Assembly (NCBI RefSeq): GCF_014323605.1
Contig: NZ_SCMB01000001.1
Location: forward strand, 186,001-250,000
Direction of reading: 5' to 3'
Source of the DNA: Lactobacillus kimbladii
GTDB lineage: Bacteria > Bacillota > Bacilli > Lactobacillales > Lactobacillaceae
DNA length: 64,000 bases
Part shown: positions 25,957 through 38,200 of the stretch, piece by piece
Layout: every line of letters begins with the position of its first letter
How positions within the stretch are numbered: position 1 is the first letter of the stretch
Program-made: the position numbers and the translations under genes
Notes under the pieces: generated by a model
Database searches by the model: none
Seen by the model: only the letters and a program-made list of their open reading frames with translations
What the model was told of the DNA's origin: nothing

Positions 25957-25970
25957 TTGGTCTACACCAA
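25957..25970. promoter_or_regulatory. GntR/HutC-like operator 1
   Basis: TTGGT-CTAC-ACCAA, a 5-bp inverted repeat resembling operators of NagR/DasR-type GntR regulators (TGGTNTAGACCA-like). Lies 70 bp upstream of the PTS promoter. The cognate regulator is not in the window. Confidence 0.4.
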
Positions 25971-26013
25971 TATAGTTCAATATTCTCTAACCGATATTAG
26001 TCAGGTGATCAAA

Positions 26014-26027
26014 ATGGTATATACCAT
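26014..26027. promoter_or_regulatory. GntR/HutC-like operator 2
   Basis: ATGGTATATACCAT is a perfect 14-bp palindrome sharing the TGGT...ACCA arms of operator 1, with centres 57 bp apart. It lies between the divergent PTS operon and the terminus of the NTF2-like gene. Confidence 0.45.
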
Positions 26028-26118
26028 ATTTTTTTACTAATAAAATGCATCTTTTTAATTATTATTTAATAAAAAGATGCATCTATTGTTTGTCACCCTC
26101 AATGAGAAAGACTTTGAT

Positions 26119-26517
26119 TTAGATTTTTTCTTTAAATGGACGAAAGATTTCATGTTTAGTTGAATATTCCACAACCTTCTTTATCTTATTCCCAGTAAAC
26201 TCTATTAGTGACACCCCATCGAAGCAATATTCCTCTTTTTCTACAGCATCAAAATACCAAGTAACAACAAATTTACCAGTATCAGTTTGTTCAATTTTAA
26301 AAATATCCCATTTTAAAACTGTCTGCTCTTTAGACTTCGAATTAATATAGGCTTTTAACTCATCTAACCCTTCATAAGTAGCGCCATAGCATTCACGGTA
26401 ATAGACATCCTGGTTAAACCAACTATCAAGATTAGAAAAATCTTTTTTAATCCAAGAGTTAAAGTAATCTCTGATAGTTTGTTCATTTTCTATAGTTTGA
26501 CTGGAATTTGATAACAT
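26119..26517 (-). CDS. SnoaL/NTF2-like protein of unknown function
   Basis: A 132-residue protein with the small cone-shaped NTF2-like fold pattern: helix ENEQTIRDYFNSWIKKDFSNLDSWF, the VYYRECYGATYEGLDELKAYI segment and strands WDIFKIEQTDTGKFVVTWYFDA and GVSLIEFTGNKIKKVVEYST. Such proteins bind or isomerise small molecules, but no catalytic residue set can be assigned, so function is unknown. An upstream ATG (26526) lies one base from AGGAG; the ATG at 26517 is 9 nt away and is preferred. It appears monocistronic on the accessory island. Confidence 0.7.
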   Translation of the reverse strand: MLSNSSQTIENEQTIRDYFNSWIKKDFSNLDSWFNQDVYYRECYGATYEGLDELKAYINSKSKEQTVLKWDIFKIEQTDTGKFVVTWYFDAVEKEEYCFDGVSLIEFTGNKIKKVVEYSTKHEIFRPFKEKI

Positions 26518-26799
26518 AATATTCATCTCCTAATTTATAATAAATTAAGTCTGCATTTAGTTAATAAGTAACTGATTTTCATAATTCACCTGATTAAACA
26601 TATGGTTTAATGCCCAATAATCGTGTCTTAATTCTTTTTAGTCGTTGCAAAATGCACTGTATCTATAGGCCTAATCATTCTCTTTTGATAATTACATGGT
26701 ACAGCATACCTGCTTGCACACATAAACTACATTGTTGAACTTTGATAATAACTGAATGGCATAAAATTACCATCTCCTAAAAGATTAACCCTACTTCAA

Positions 26800-27028
26800 G
26801 AGGTTTGGAAACGATAGCAATTAATCCCTAAATCAATAAATATATCCAGATCTTTTGGATAGCGGTGATATTTATCAATATCTATACCTTAATTGAACTG
26901 CCATCTTTTGCTCTATGAACGTCATAAACTGACTTTCCTTATCTCCCTTTTTGACAGCTACATCAGTTTGCATACTAGATGTAGAGCTGACCTACAAAAA
27001 GTTTTTTCGTGAAAATCTTTTTTACCAT
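26800..27028 (-). pseudogene. Second GH1 6-phospho-beta-glucosidase, N-terminal remnant
   Basis: Starting from an ATG at 27028 with GAGGTTAGGAA in front, the frame reads MVKKIFTKKLFVG, the usual GH1 N-terminus, then breaks; further on SSTSSMQTDVAVKKGDKESQ and, in another frame, KYHRYPKDLDIFIDLGINCY then RFQTS and a stop, matching the GH1 segment YHRYKEDIALFAEMGF-like that precedes the first substrate loop. The remaining about 400 residues are absent. The cre site in front of it is intact. The rest of 26527-26800 shows no recognisable gene. Confidence 0.6.
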
Positions 27029-27050
27029 TTCCTAACCTCATTTCATTTAT

Positions 27051-27064
27051 TTGAAACGTTTCAA
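27051..27064. promoter_or_regulatory. Perfect cre site of the decayed GH1 gene
   Basis: TTGAAACGTTTCAA is a perfect 14-bp palindrome matching the CcpA-binding consensus. It lies 23 bp upstream of the start codon of the GH1 remnant, where it once gave glucose repression. Confidence 0.7.
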
Positions 27065-27133
27065 TAATATTACATAAAAATGGTTTTAGTAAATGAAGTA
27101 CCTAACTAATTCACTACAAAATCATATAGAAAA

Positions 27134-27156
27134 ACGACATCTCCAAAAGATGTCGT
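27134..27156. terminator. Terminator of the SLAP surface protein gene
   Basis: ACGACATCT and AGATGTCGT form a perfect 9-bp stem with a CCAAA loop, 23 bp after the stop of the minus-strand gene; T run on the minus side is TTTTCTAT. Confidence 0.8.
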
Positions 27157-27178
27157 CTTATTTTGAAATGCCAGAGCA

Positions 27179-28738
27179 CTAATTATTTGTTGCAACATAG
27201 TCTGAAATATTTAAAGTTTGCTGGAAACCATTAGCACTTGTAACAGTCAAAACTGTATTATTGTTGCTAAACTGAACTGCACTTTTATCAACGCCGTTTA
27301 CACTGGCAACCAAATCAACTATTTCATTAGATTCATTGATAGTCAAATTTTTTAAATCACTAACGACAACTTTTTTGCCATTTAGAGCAGCCTTCGCATT
27401 ATTTATTTGGTTTACTGTATCACTAACTTGCGCTACAGTCGCAATAGCTGTATTAACTTGACTACCAGTTGAAATGGCCGAATCATAAGCACTACGCAGA
27501 ACTTTGGCAGAAAGTTTATATGAATCACTTGCTTTAACTGCCGCATCTTGAGCTAACAAGTCTTGTAAGCTCTTTTTATCAGTTGAACCAGCAGTAACTG
27601 TTTCATCTTTAGCTGTATCAGGAGTATTGACTGGCGTAAGTTTAACACCACTAACTTTACTAATATCGTCTTGTTTAATATAACCATTCTTGTCACTTTG
27701 TAATTTGTAGAATAATTCAGCCTTATTATCATCTTTTACCCAAATGTACCTTAATTCGGTAACTCGTGCTCTGTGACCTTTAGCAAAAGTTTTTGTTGGT
27801 TGAGCCACACCTTTGCTGTTATATACATTAGTAGTGCGTGCCAAAGTAATTATTGTGATATCCGTATCATCTTCTGGCTTAGAATTTGTCGGCTGCAATT
27901 GTTTGCCAGAAACTATACCGACGTTATTTTTCTTAACCCATTGCTCTTCGCCAGGGAAGTTATCGTCTTTAATACGATAAAACAGCTTTTTGCCGATATA
28001 TTTAAGTTGATCAACTGTAATCTTTTCGTCTTTTCTAATCAAAGTTTTAGTCGAATGACCATTGCCATCATAAATATAAGCATTATGACTTAATGTGATC
28101 ACAGTAGGATCGTTCTGGTTGTCACTTGGTGAATTATCATCTTTACTTGGCTTTTTATTAACTGGCTTTAACTTAGCACCTGTCGTTTTTCCAACATTAG
28201 CTGCCTTAATAAACTGGTTGCTTTGACCGCTGATTCTGTAAAACAACTTTTTGCCGATATAAATAAGCTGGTCAACTGTAACTGTTTGCCCCTTTTTTAT
28301 CTTCTTTTTCTCGGTTTTACCTTTTGCATCATAAATGTAGGCATTATGCTTTATCTTGGCTTTCGCTTTAGCTGCAGGTTTTACAACCTTCTTGCCATTG
28401 ACATAGCCAACATTGGCTGCCTTAACGTAAGCATTGCCACCCAAATTATAATATTCCTTATTTTTAATTGTAACTTTCTCACTAAATGTCAAGGTGATGC
28501 CTTTACCAATTTTTGTATTCTTAGCACTACCCATATAAGTCTTTAACCTTTTACCATTTTTGTCATAAACATACGCATTATGACTTAACTTAATCGTATT
28601 TTGCTTTGAATTGTTGTTTTTCTTAGTTGAAACCTTGTCAGCCGCTTGCACAACAGTAAATTGACCTGCTCCTATTACAGGGCTGACACCAATTAACGCA
28701 GCAGCCGATACCATCATAAATTTATGACTAAAGTTCAT
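27179..28738 (-). CDS. Secreted protein with N-terminal SLAP repeats and unknown C-terminal domain
   Basis: A 519-residue exported protein. The signal peptide (MNFSHKFMMVSAAALIGVSP...) probably ends at VQA-ADKV near residue 33. Four repeats of the lactobacillar S-layer-associated wall-binding type follow (about residues 48-118, 127-188, 213-280, 293-365), each starting like LSHNAYVYDKNGKR and ending like YVKAANVG. The last about 140 residues contain an Ala/Lys/Asp helical stretch (LLAQDAAVKASDSYKLSAKVL) and a Ser/Asn/Val-rich end (KNLTINESNEIVDLVASVNG) that I do not recognise. SLAP repeats bind teichoic-acid-containing wall in known S-layer proteins; normally they are C-terminal, so the order is reversed here. 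It is divergent from the giant adhesin gene. Confidence 0.8.
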   Translation of the reverse strand: MNFSHKFMMVSAAALIGVSPVIGAGQFTVVQAADKVSTKKNNNSKQNTIKLSHNAYVYDKNGKRLKTYMGSAKNTKIGKGITLTFSEKVTIKNKEYYNLGGNAYVKAANVGYVNGKKVVKPAAKAKAKIKHNAYIYDAKGKTEKKKIKKGQTVTVDQLIYIGKKLFYRISGQSNQFIKAANVGKTTGAKLKPVNKKPSKDDNSPSDNQNDPTVITLSHNAYIYDGNGHSTKTLIRKDEKITVDQLKYIGKKLFYRIKDDNFPGEEQWVKKNNVGIVSGKQLQPTNSKPEDDTDITIITLARTTNVYNSKGVAQPTKTFAKGHRARVTELRYIWVKDDNKAELFYKLQSDKNGYIKQDDISKVSGVKLTPVNTPDTAKDETVTAGSTDKKSLQDLLAQDAAVKASDSYKLSAKVLRSAYDSAISTGSQVNTAIATVAQVSDTVNQINNAKAALNGKKVVVSDLKNLTINESNEIVDLVASVNGVDKSAVQFSNNNTVLTVTSANGFQQTLNISDYVATNN

Positions 28739-29211
28739 TTTGCTTCTCTACCTCGTTATTTATAAAAATTCTATCAATACATAATATTGTATACTAAAAA
28801 ATGGCTGATACAAATAAAGTAAAGCATTGCTAACCTTTTCTTAATACTCTTGCATAAATGTAAAAAAACTGCAAAATTTTTTAAAACTAAACTATAAGTT
28901 TTTCATTCAATTAGCTTTTATATTTTGCTTCTGTTTTTTAAAAGATTTGAGATTTAAAAATGCAATATACTTAAAATACTATATACATATATACTTACAT
29001 TAAATTTATTTTATAATATCAATTTCATTATTAGCTTCTCTGCTAGCATAAATTCATCACCTTGTTTGCGCTTATTTTTACACTATATATAAATTTTTAC
29101 TCAGTTTAATTTCTTTAAGTTTTTAATTTATAAACTAATGATATTATAATCGCAATAATTGACATTTATATAGGCATCTATTAAATTGATAATTGTATAG
29201 TAGTTGAAAAT
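28739..29211. other. AT-rich divergent intergenic region
   Basis: About 470 bp between two divergent surface-protein genes, extremely AT-rich. It must hold promoters for both, but so many AT stretches resemble -10 boxes that I cannot pick one. No gene, repeat or RNA is evident. Confidence 0.5.
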
Positions 29212-29227
29212 AAGAAAGGACATTTGT

Positions 29228-32200
29228 ATGTTAGGAAAGAATAATAACAATGAACGGGTGAAAAAAATGGCAATGCAAGCTAAGCAAGACCATTTCTCAA
29301 TTCGTAAATTGAGTATTGGCGCTGCCTCAGTATTGCTTGGCTTTACTTACCTAGGACTTAGCAGTAAAACAGTTAGTGCTGATACTGTTATTCCACCCCA
29401 ACAAATAAGCAAAAAGTCAAAAGTAACAGCAAAAATTGATGCTCAGGCAACTCCCACTCCCACCCCTAGGGATGATGCTGCTCAAAATTCAACTACTGCT
29501 ACTAATAATATAACCAAAACCACTAAGTCAGAAAGCGAACCCAATTTAGGAACGTTTTCTGGCTTAAGTTCTTTTTTAAGGGAAAATAGCAGCAATAGTG
29601 AGCAAAGTAATGCAGAGGCCAAAACGGACAGCGAAGACATCAATGCGGTTAAAGATGACAAGCAGAATTCTGTCACTGACAATGTGCAAAACGATAATGA
29701 GCAGAGCGGCCAAAATAAAACGGCTGATCCTACCGCAGTTGATACTGCAGATAGGGATCAAACCGAACAAAAGCAAGACAGCTTAACTACTAAAATCACC
29801 AACAGAGATTTAAGAGATGTTGGCGAAAAAAGAAGCGTAGGTAACTGGAAGGACTTTATTAGTGCTCTAACAGATAGTAGTGTAAGCGAGATCGATATCA
29901 CCAATAATATTAGTGCTGACAAAAACAAACGCCACTCCAACTTTCAAGGCAGAAAATTATTAATTAAGTCTGCTGGTAATGCGAAGTACACTCTTGACTT
30001 TAAGGGTATCGATCCCGCTCTTGCCAGTAATTCTTCTTTAGATATGACTTACGAAAACCTGATACTGAAGAGTACTGACTATTATGGTGTCATTAATACC
30101 TCTAATATGAATAGAGACCAAAAAGCTAGAGTTACTTTTAGAAATATTATCTTTTATGGTTCACAGTTAGTCTTTACCAGAAATAATACCGATATTATTT
30201 TTGAAGGACAAATTCACGCGGAAACTGTCAAAATTCCAAGTAGTGTCGGTTGGTTATTTGATGGTAGCAATCAGCAACTTTTAGAATTTACCAATAGCAA
30301 TAATAGCATTACTTTTAAAGCGGGTTGCCACTTTGACGGTTCAACATTTGGCGGCACCTTGATTGAAATGAGAGGAGAAGGCAACTCCTTAAATGTTGAA
30401 GAAGGAGCAGTTGTTAACCTAACCCCACTTAAAACGTACGACGGCACAAATGATGCTAATAACAGTGAACACGGCAATCCAGTCAGTGCCATCTTTATTA
30501 GTGATGATGCACAAGTAACTGTTCATGGTCAGGTGAACATTAACATCGGACAAAGTGAAGGAATTAATTATGCGGGCAAACAAAATAACGGTCAAGCCAG
30601 AGCTATTTACCTAGATAATGCCAAATCAAAAGTTAATATTGGTAGAGGCGGCATTATTAACGTCAACACAAATGGTAATATTTCTACAAGAGATAAACAA
30701 AATTTGATTTATATTGGGGGTGACTTTGCCATTAACTCCGGCGGTGCTCTCAAGATTACTGGGCAAAACATGGGCAATTATACTGGTTCGCTAGTGCAAA
30801 TTGATGGTACAGCCAATGTCCAAAACGGTGGTTTTGAAATTCAATTAGTTGGTAATGCCGGTACAGGTGCAATAAAGCTGGTTGATGTGGCAAACACCGG
30901 GCAATTGATTGTCAATAACCCAACATCTCTTGTTTTAGATGCTCATCTGAACAACAACGACCGCACCAGTATTATCGGTGAAAACAAAATTACCGTGACA
31001 AATGTTCGTCAATACTTAAACCTTAGTGATCTTTTGAATGGATCAGTTGATAGCAACAACAATATAGTGCTACCGCCTTTCCATGTCTTACAAGTTGAAA
31101 AAACCGCTAAAACTGTTGCAGTTAACAATTTGGAAGTTTTAAACGGTCAAAGAATCTTCGACTTAGAAAAAGCCAAAAAAGATAGTCCACAGCTTAATGC
31201 TATTCTCAATAAAGCGCCTGAAAACTTCCAGAAATTGCTGCAAAAGTACAATCATCAAAGGTATGACCAGCTCTTTCGGGCTATCGTCGAAGCAACTTTT
31301 TCCAGCAAGGATAATCCAGGCTACAATAATATCAGATTTACGCCGGCTAATCAAAGTGGGTTCTTAGACATAGACCCAGAAGATGTGACAGTAACCAGTC
31401 AAGAAGATGGTTCAAAACTAGTCAAAGGTCATGTATTATACTATGATCCTGCAAAAGATGGTCCTGATAGTGATAACTTTTTTAAGAATGTCTTACCCGG
31501 TGGTACTGAAGCCTATGTTTTAGCCAGGTTTAAAGATAGTGGTGTATACAAAAATGGTCAAGCTGTTATTGATTCCACAATAGCTAATCCATACGCTGAG
31601 ACAGTTGATACTTATCGCGGTGAAGCAAATGATTTGGCATTTTTACCAACAAAATTTGCCGCTAAAGTAGCTCCAGACGGCACCTTTACCATTACTATTC
31701 CTGCTGAAATCACCACTAAAATGGCTAAAGACGCTACAATTCAACTAACTCCACATGCGAACTTTATTGAATACAGTCCGTTAGACGTTGCCAGTGGCGT
31801 TCGCCCTACTACAGTTAGTCTGGGAATTAAACCATTTAGTGCAATACAACAAGAAGCAGCTCAGGCAATTAAAGATGCCATTAACAAAGCTAAAGCCGAT
31901 AAGCCAAATAATTTGACTGCAGATCAGGAAAAAGCATTTACTGACGCACTGAATAAAGCCGCTAAGTATGCTGCAAATAGTACGGACAGCAATTATGATT
32001 CCGGCAAATCAGTTTACGGGGTGCAACCTTCCAAGACTGCGATTAGCGAAGTAAATAATAGAAAAAAGACCGTTTTAGACTTGATAGAAAAGGCTGCACA
32101 AACGGCTAAAGGTCAAGCAGAGTATGAAAATACCAAAAAGGATGCAAAAGATAAGTTAGATAGCCAGGCTAAAGAACAAATTTCTAAGTTTCCTTCACAG

Positions 32201-35200
32201 TCAGAAAAAATAAATGCAGCAAAAGATAAGGCAATAAGCACTGTTGATGCTCCCGAAACAAACGCTACTAACCTCGATCAGGTTGTAAGTGACGGGATTG
32301 ATGCCATCAACCAAATTGGTAAAGATTATCGTGAAAATGCCAGAACAGATATCAAGCAAGCAATTTCAAACGTGGAAAATGCTATTGCTGAAGCTGCTAA
32401 AGATGACAACGTCCAATCGCCAGTTGACGAATTGATTACCGGCTTAAAAGATCGGCTAAAGCGACCAAAAGAAATCGTTGCTACCGAAGGTGATCTTGAT
32501 CAAGACGATAATGAAAAAGCTATCGACAACCATCAAAAAGAAGCAAAAGATGCAATTCAAGGCGTTCAGGATACTATTGCTGCCGTCAAAACTTTAGAAG
32601 ATGCTGCTAAAGAACAAATTACGCAGCATGCAGATGATAAAGAAGACATTCAAAATGCCTTAAATCAGGCAATTAAAGATATTATTAGCAGCAATAATCC
32701 GAAAGAAGACGTTAATAAGGGTCTTGATCATATTAAGGGTACCCATACCGGTAAGCAAAAAGACCAGGCAGCAAAAGATATTAAAGAAGCAGCTGCCCAA
32801 GCTAAAGAGCGGATTAAAAACTCTGGTTTATCTGAAGATGAACAAAAACAATATTTTGATGAAATAGAGCAAGTGGTTGCTGATACGACAACTACAACTG
32901 GTGATACCAGTAAATCTATTTACGGCACTGATGATGACGAAATTATCAATAAGAGAAAAGCTGCTGCTGAAAGTTTAATCAATAAAGCTGCTGCTAAATC
33001 AGAAATTGTTGGTTATACCAAAGGCTATGAAAATGTCCTCGGCAAAGTAGACAATGCCGAGACAGCTATGGCAGATGCATTAAGTGCAATTAATAAAATT
33101 GAAGATAATGCTGCCAGTAGCCAAAATATTACCCAAATACTAAAATCGACAAAGGATAATATTTTAAACGCTTTTAAAGAAGATGCTAAAGCACAAGTTA
33201 ATGCAGATGCAGATACTGCTAAGACCAACTTAGGAGTAACTAAAGAAACTAATATTGATGACGCAGTCACCAATGCCGGTAACACGATTGACAGTCACAA
33301 TTCTGCTACTGATATTAAACAAGACATTATTAACGGTAAAAAGAATGTTTTAGACGCTTATAAGACGGCTGCTAAAGCGCAAGTTAAACAAGACGCAGAT
33401 GAAGCAAAAAGTAATTTAGGGGTTGACCAAGAAACTAATATTGATAACGCGGTCACTAATGCTGCCAACACGATTGATAGCCATGACTCACTTACCGATA
33501 TTAAACAAGACATCATTGATGGTAAAAAGAATGTTTTAGACGCCTATAAAACTGCTGCTAAAAACCAACTAGAAGCAATCAAAAAAGATGTTATAGCTAA
33601 AATTCAAAATAACCCTAACTTAACGGCTAAAAATAAAGATGAAGCTGTAAATAAAGCCAATGATTTGCTTACTGGAGATCAGGGATATTACGACCGTATT
33701 GATAACGGAGAAACTCCAGCAGACATTGACAAAGCTACCAAAGAAGGTACTGCTGCATTAAACGATTTGCTTAACGAACAGAACATCAAGGGCCAACGCA
33801 ATCAAGCTATTACGGATATTCAAACTGCTAGAGACAAAGCAATTGCTGAAATTAAGGGCAATAAGAACCTGAGTGATGCAGATAGTACTAAGTATCAAGA
33901 TCTAATTAACGCTGCAGCCGATAAAGGGATTGCCAATGTTTCTCAAGACGAAGATGAAAATGCAATTGAAACAGATCGAGACAATGCTATTAAAAATATT
34001 ACAGACTATCAGAATAATGCCGCGAACGCTGCTACGAATAATTTAGATCAACAACACAAAACTGCAATTACAGAAATTGAAAATGCAGCTCAAGCAGCTA
34101 AAGACAAAATTGATGGCTTTGCTGACTCCGATTTAAGCCCAGAAGATAAACAACATTTTAAAGAACTGATTGCTAAAGACTTAGCTAATGCCAAGGCAGA
34201 TATTAATGCAGCTAAAGACACTGATGGTATTAATTCTGCCAAGCAAGCTGCTAAAGATAGGATCAACAAGGACTTGGCAGCTGCTCAATTGGCAGTCGCT
34301 AAATCTCAAGCAAATAAAGCTTTGCAAGCCGAGAGAGAAAAGGACTTAGCCACTATCAATCAGGCTTTTGAAGATAATAAAATTAATAGCGAGCAAAAAG
34401 ACGCCTTAACAAGTAAGATTAATGGCTTCTACGAAACAGCAACCAGCAAGGTTTATAATGACTTTACCATTGACCAAGTAGTTAAAGATAGAGATGACGG
34501 CGTTGCTGCTATGGCTAATGTTGCTGGCAGTATTGCAAGCGAAGAAGCAAAATTCTTAGAGCAACAAAAAAATGAGGCATTAACTAACCAAGATAATGGA
34601 CTAATTTCTTTAGCTGAAACAATTCGTGCGGATATCGAACAAAATCCTAACCTTTCCGGTCAGGAAAAGAATAACTATTATGGAGAAATTGCTACAGCAT
34701 TAACGACAGCAAAAACTAATATTCAAAATGCCACGACTAAGGAAGAAATTGCTGCAGCAGCTAATGCTAGTCGCGAGGCCTTAAATAAAATTCGCGATAA
34801 AGTAGCCCTCCAGTCAACTAGAAATGCTGCCCTGAAAGAATTATTGAGCGTTTACAACGATGTAAACGATAAAATTTCAGGTTTACAAAATGTCAATAGT
34901 AGTACAAAAGACGGGCTAATTAAGCAGTTAAACGATTACTACAATGATGCAGTTAACAAAGTTAAGAATGCTCCTATTGATCAAGTTGATACTGAAAAGC
35001 AAACAGGCAACGATAACATGCGTAAGGTAATCCGCGATGCTCAAAGCCTTGATACCAATATTAATAACGCCAAGAACGAAATTGATAAAATTGCTACACA
35101 AGCAATTGACAACGTTAATCAGTCTTCAATGTCTGATGCTGATAAGACCGAGACTATCTCAAAAATAAATGACGAACGGGATAAGGCTAAGCAAAATATA

Positions 35201-38200
35201 GAGTTGCAAAAGACTAATGATGCAGTTGACCAAGCTAAAGGCGACGGCAAAAATGCTATTGACCAAGTAATAGCAGATGCTACTGCTGCAGATTTGGCAG
35301 AGGCCAAAAATAACAGCGAAAAAACTATAAAAAACGCTGCTCTTGAAGCAATTAATAGGTTGAATTCCTCCTATAATTCGCTGAGCGAAGAAGAACAGGC
35401 TGATGCTAAATCCCGATATAATCAGGCAATCACAGATATTAATCAGGCTGCTGCTGATGCTATCAACAAATTACAAAACGTCAAAACCAAAAATGACGTC
35501 AATAAAGTAACTACCGATACTATTACTGCCATTAATAAAGCTGAAGCCAGCGGCAACTTGGCAATTACCAAAGCGCAAGCTAGAAAAGCTATTAAAGATG
35601 CCGCAAACGAAGTCAAGAATAGCCTGAAAGATAAGGCAGATCAAGATAGCGTTGATTCAATTATTGATACTGCTAATTCAGCCATTGATGCGGCCGAAGA
35701 AAGTAATTCAGTCTTGGACATTAAAGATACTGCTATTAAGCAGATAAAAGCTATTAAGTCTACTGCAGATGATAAATATGCTCAGGAAATTAAACAGGCT
35801 AAAGCTGCTGCTATCAAAAAGCTTACTGAAGAACTCAACGGTCAAACTAATAATCCTGATGTCCTGGGAATCTTATCTCAAATTGACCAAATTGCAGGTT
35901 TAAGCGACGAGGAAAAGGACAAATATAAGAGTCAGGCAACGGATGCTAAAAATTTAGCTGTTAACCAAGTTAATGGTCAACAAACTGAAACCGATATAGA
36001 TTCTGCTAAGAATACTGGAATTATTAACATTGACAAAGCTTTGAGTGCTGCCCAATTACAAGCTGCTAAGAATAATGCCAATAAATATTTAGAAGATATT
36101 GTCGAAACAGCTAAGAATGATATCAATAGCATTGACCAGTCAGCCTTAAGTGACGAAGAAAAAGCCAAATTGATTGAACAAATTAATTCAAATAAAGAAA
36201 CGGCTATCCAAAATATTAATCAAGCGCAAACTCCAGCTGAAGTTGAAAAAGCTAAGACAGCAGGTGAAGGTGCAATTAATGGTATGGTGCAAAATGCCCA
36301 GAATAATGTTGCTTTACTGCAAGAACAAAATGTCGCATACAATAAACTGGTTGAACAAGCGAAAAAATTGAATCAACGCTTAAACGATGACTTGCTGCAA
36401 AATAAACTTGATCAAAATCAGGTTGACGAATTAAGCAATGCTATTAGCGCAGCTTTAAGCACTGTTAAAACCAAGATTTCTGCTGCAACTGCTCAAGATA
36501 AAATCAATGATGCCAGAAGTAAAAGTGAGACTACTCTTAACAACATTGGCAGTGATATTGATAAAGAAGAAGCCTTAACTAAAGCTCTAAACGATCTACA
36601 AATTGCTGCCACTAGCGCTAAAGCTAAAGCTGATAAAACTGAAGACAGAGCTGTCGCTGAAAAAATGAAAGCCCAAATAGACCAAGAGCAAAAGAAAGCT
36701 GCTGCTAATATTATTGCCGCTAGAAATAATAAGCAAAACACTATTACGCAAATTCAAACAGGTGCAAATGAAGGCATTACCACAATTAGCAAATTAGGTG
36801 ATGACTTTGATAATAAAAATCAAATAGTTAAGGGTCTGAAAGAATATGCTGCAAGTGCCAAAACTGATATTGATGGTTTAGACTTAGCCGGTAATGATGT
36901 CACTAGCGGATATAATGATATTGAACGAGTTTTAAATAACTTTATTAGTTTAATTTATGCCGGTACAAGTGATAAGCTGTCCCAGTTAGAACAAGATGCC
37001 AAAACAAATATTGATCAGGCCAAGTTGCCTAGTCAACTGACTGCGGAAAAGAATACTCTGATTAACAAGTTTAAGGAATACCTTAAAAATAAAGGGGAAA
37101 TTGCCAGTGTGGCAACTAATCTAGAGCAAGACCAAATTGAAGGACTGCAAAAGCAACTTGATGAAGCCGTCAATAGAACTATAGATAAGATTGCGGATGT
37201 TAAACTTGATAATACTTACGAAAATGCACTAGCACAAGCTCAAAATGCCCAACAAGGTAAAGCTCAACAGGATGAAATTCCTAATTTCGGTAAAAAAGAA
37301 ATCGACCGTATTTTCCAAGTTGCGCAAGAAAAAGCAGAAATAGTCAAAGCTAAACAAGAGGCAATCTCTCAGATCGAACAAGCTCAAAAAGAAGCAAATG
37401 ACGCAATAGAAAAATCAGGTTTGTCACCAGAGGATCAGCAAAAGCAGAAAGACCAGATTAAAACTATTGTTGAACAAGCAAAAACTGACATTAATTCTGT
37501 TCAACAATCTGAAACAGAGCCTAAAGACCAAATAAATGGCAAACGAGATCAAGCAGTTGACAAGTTCAGTGCCATTAAAGATCAAGCCGCCCTAGCTGGT
37601 CAAAAGACAAAAGCTGAAGGTATTCTAAAGGATAAACAAACTAAGGCCCATAATATAATTGATCAGTCTCAATTAACTGCCAAGCAGAAGAAGGCAGCTA
37701 AAGCTGCAATTGATGATGCTTATCAACAGAGTTTCCAGGATATAGAAAAGACTAAAGCAATTAGCAACATCCCAGATGAAGCAACCATTGGTCAAAACAT
37801 TGATCGTCTGTTAACTAAACCTGAGACCGGCACTGAACCAGAATGGTTTAATGATGAGCAAAAAAATGCTTTTGCAGGTGCTGATGGCGTGACTGGCATC
37901 AAAAACGCCTACAAGACATTAAAAGACAGATTAAAAGATAAACTGGCTCAAGAAGTGCAAGATCACATTGATGAACAAATAAAAACTATTGATGAAGCTC
38001 TAAATATCCAGACTGTCAGTGCTGCTTATGATGAGGCTATGACTATTATCAATAAGGAAAATGCTAAAGCTGACATTGACGAAGAAGCTGATAAAGTTAC
38101 TAAGGAAATTGACGGTAATGATAAATTATCTACTGAATCAAAAGACCGGCTGAAAGAGCAAATTAAAAATGATAGCCAAAAGGCTAAGGATAAAATTGAT

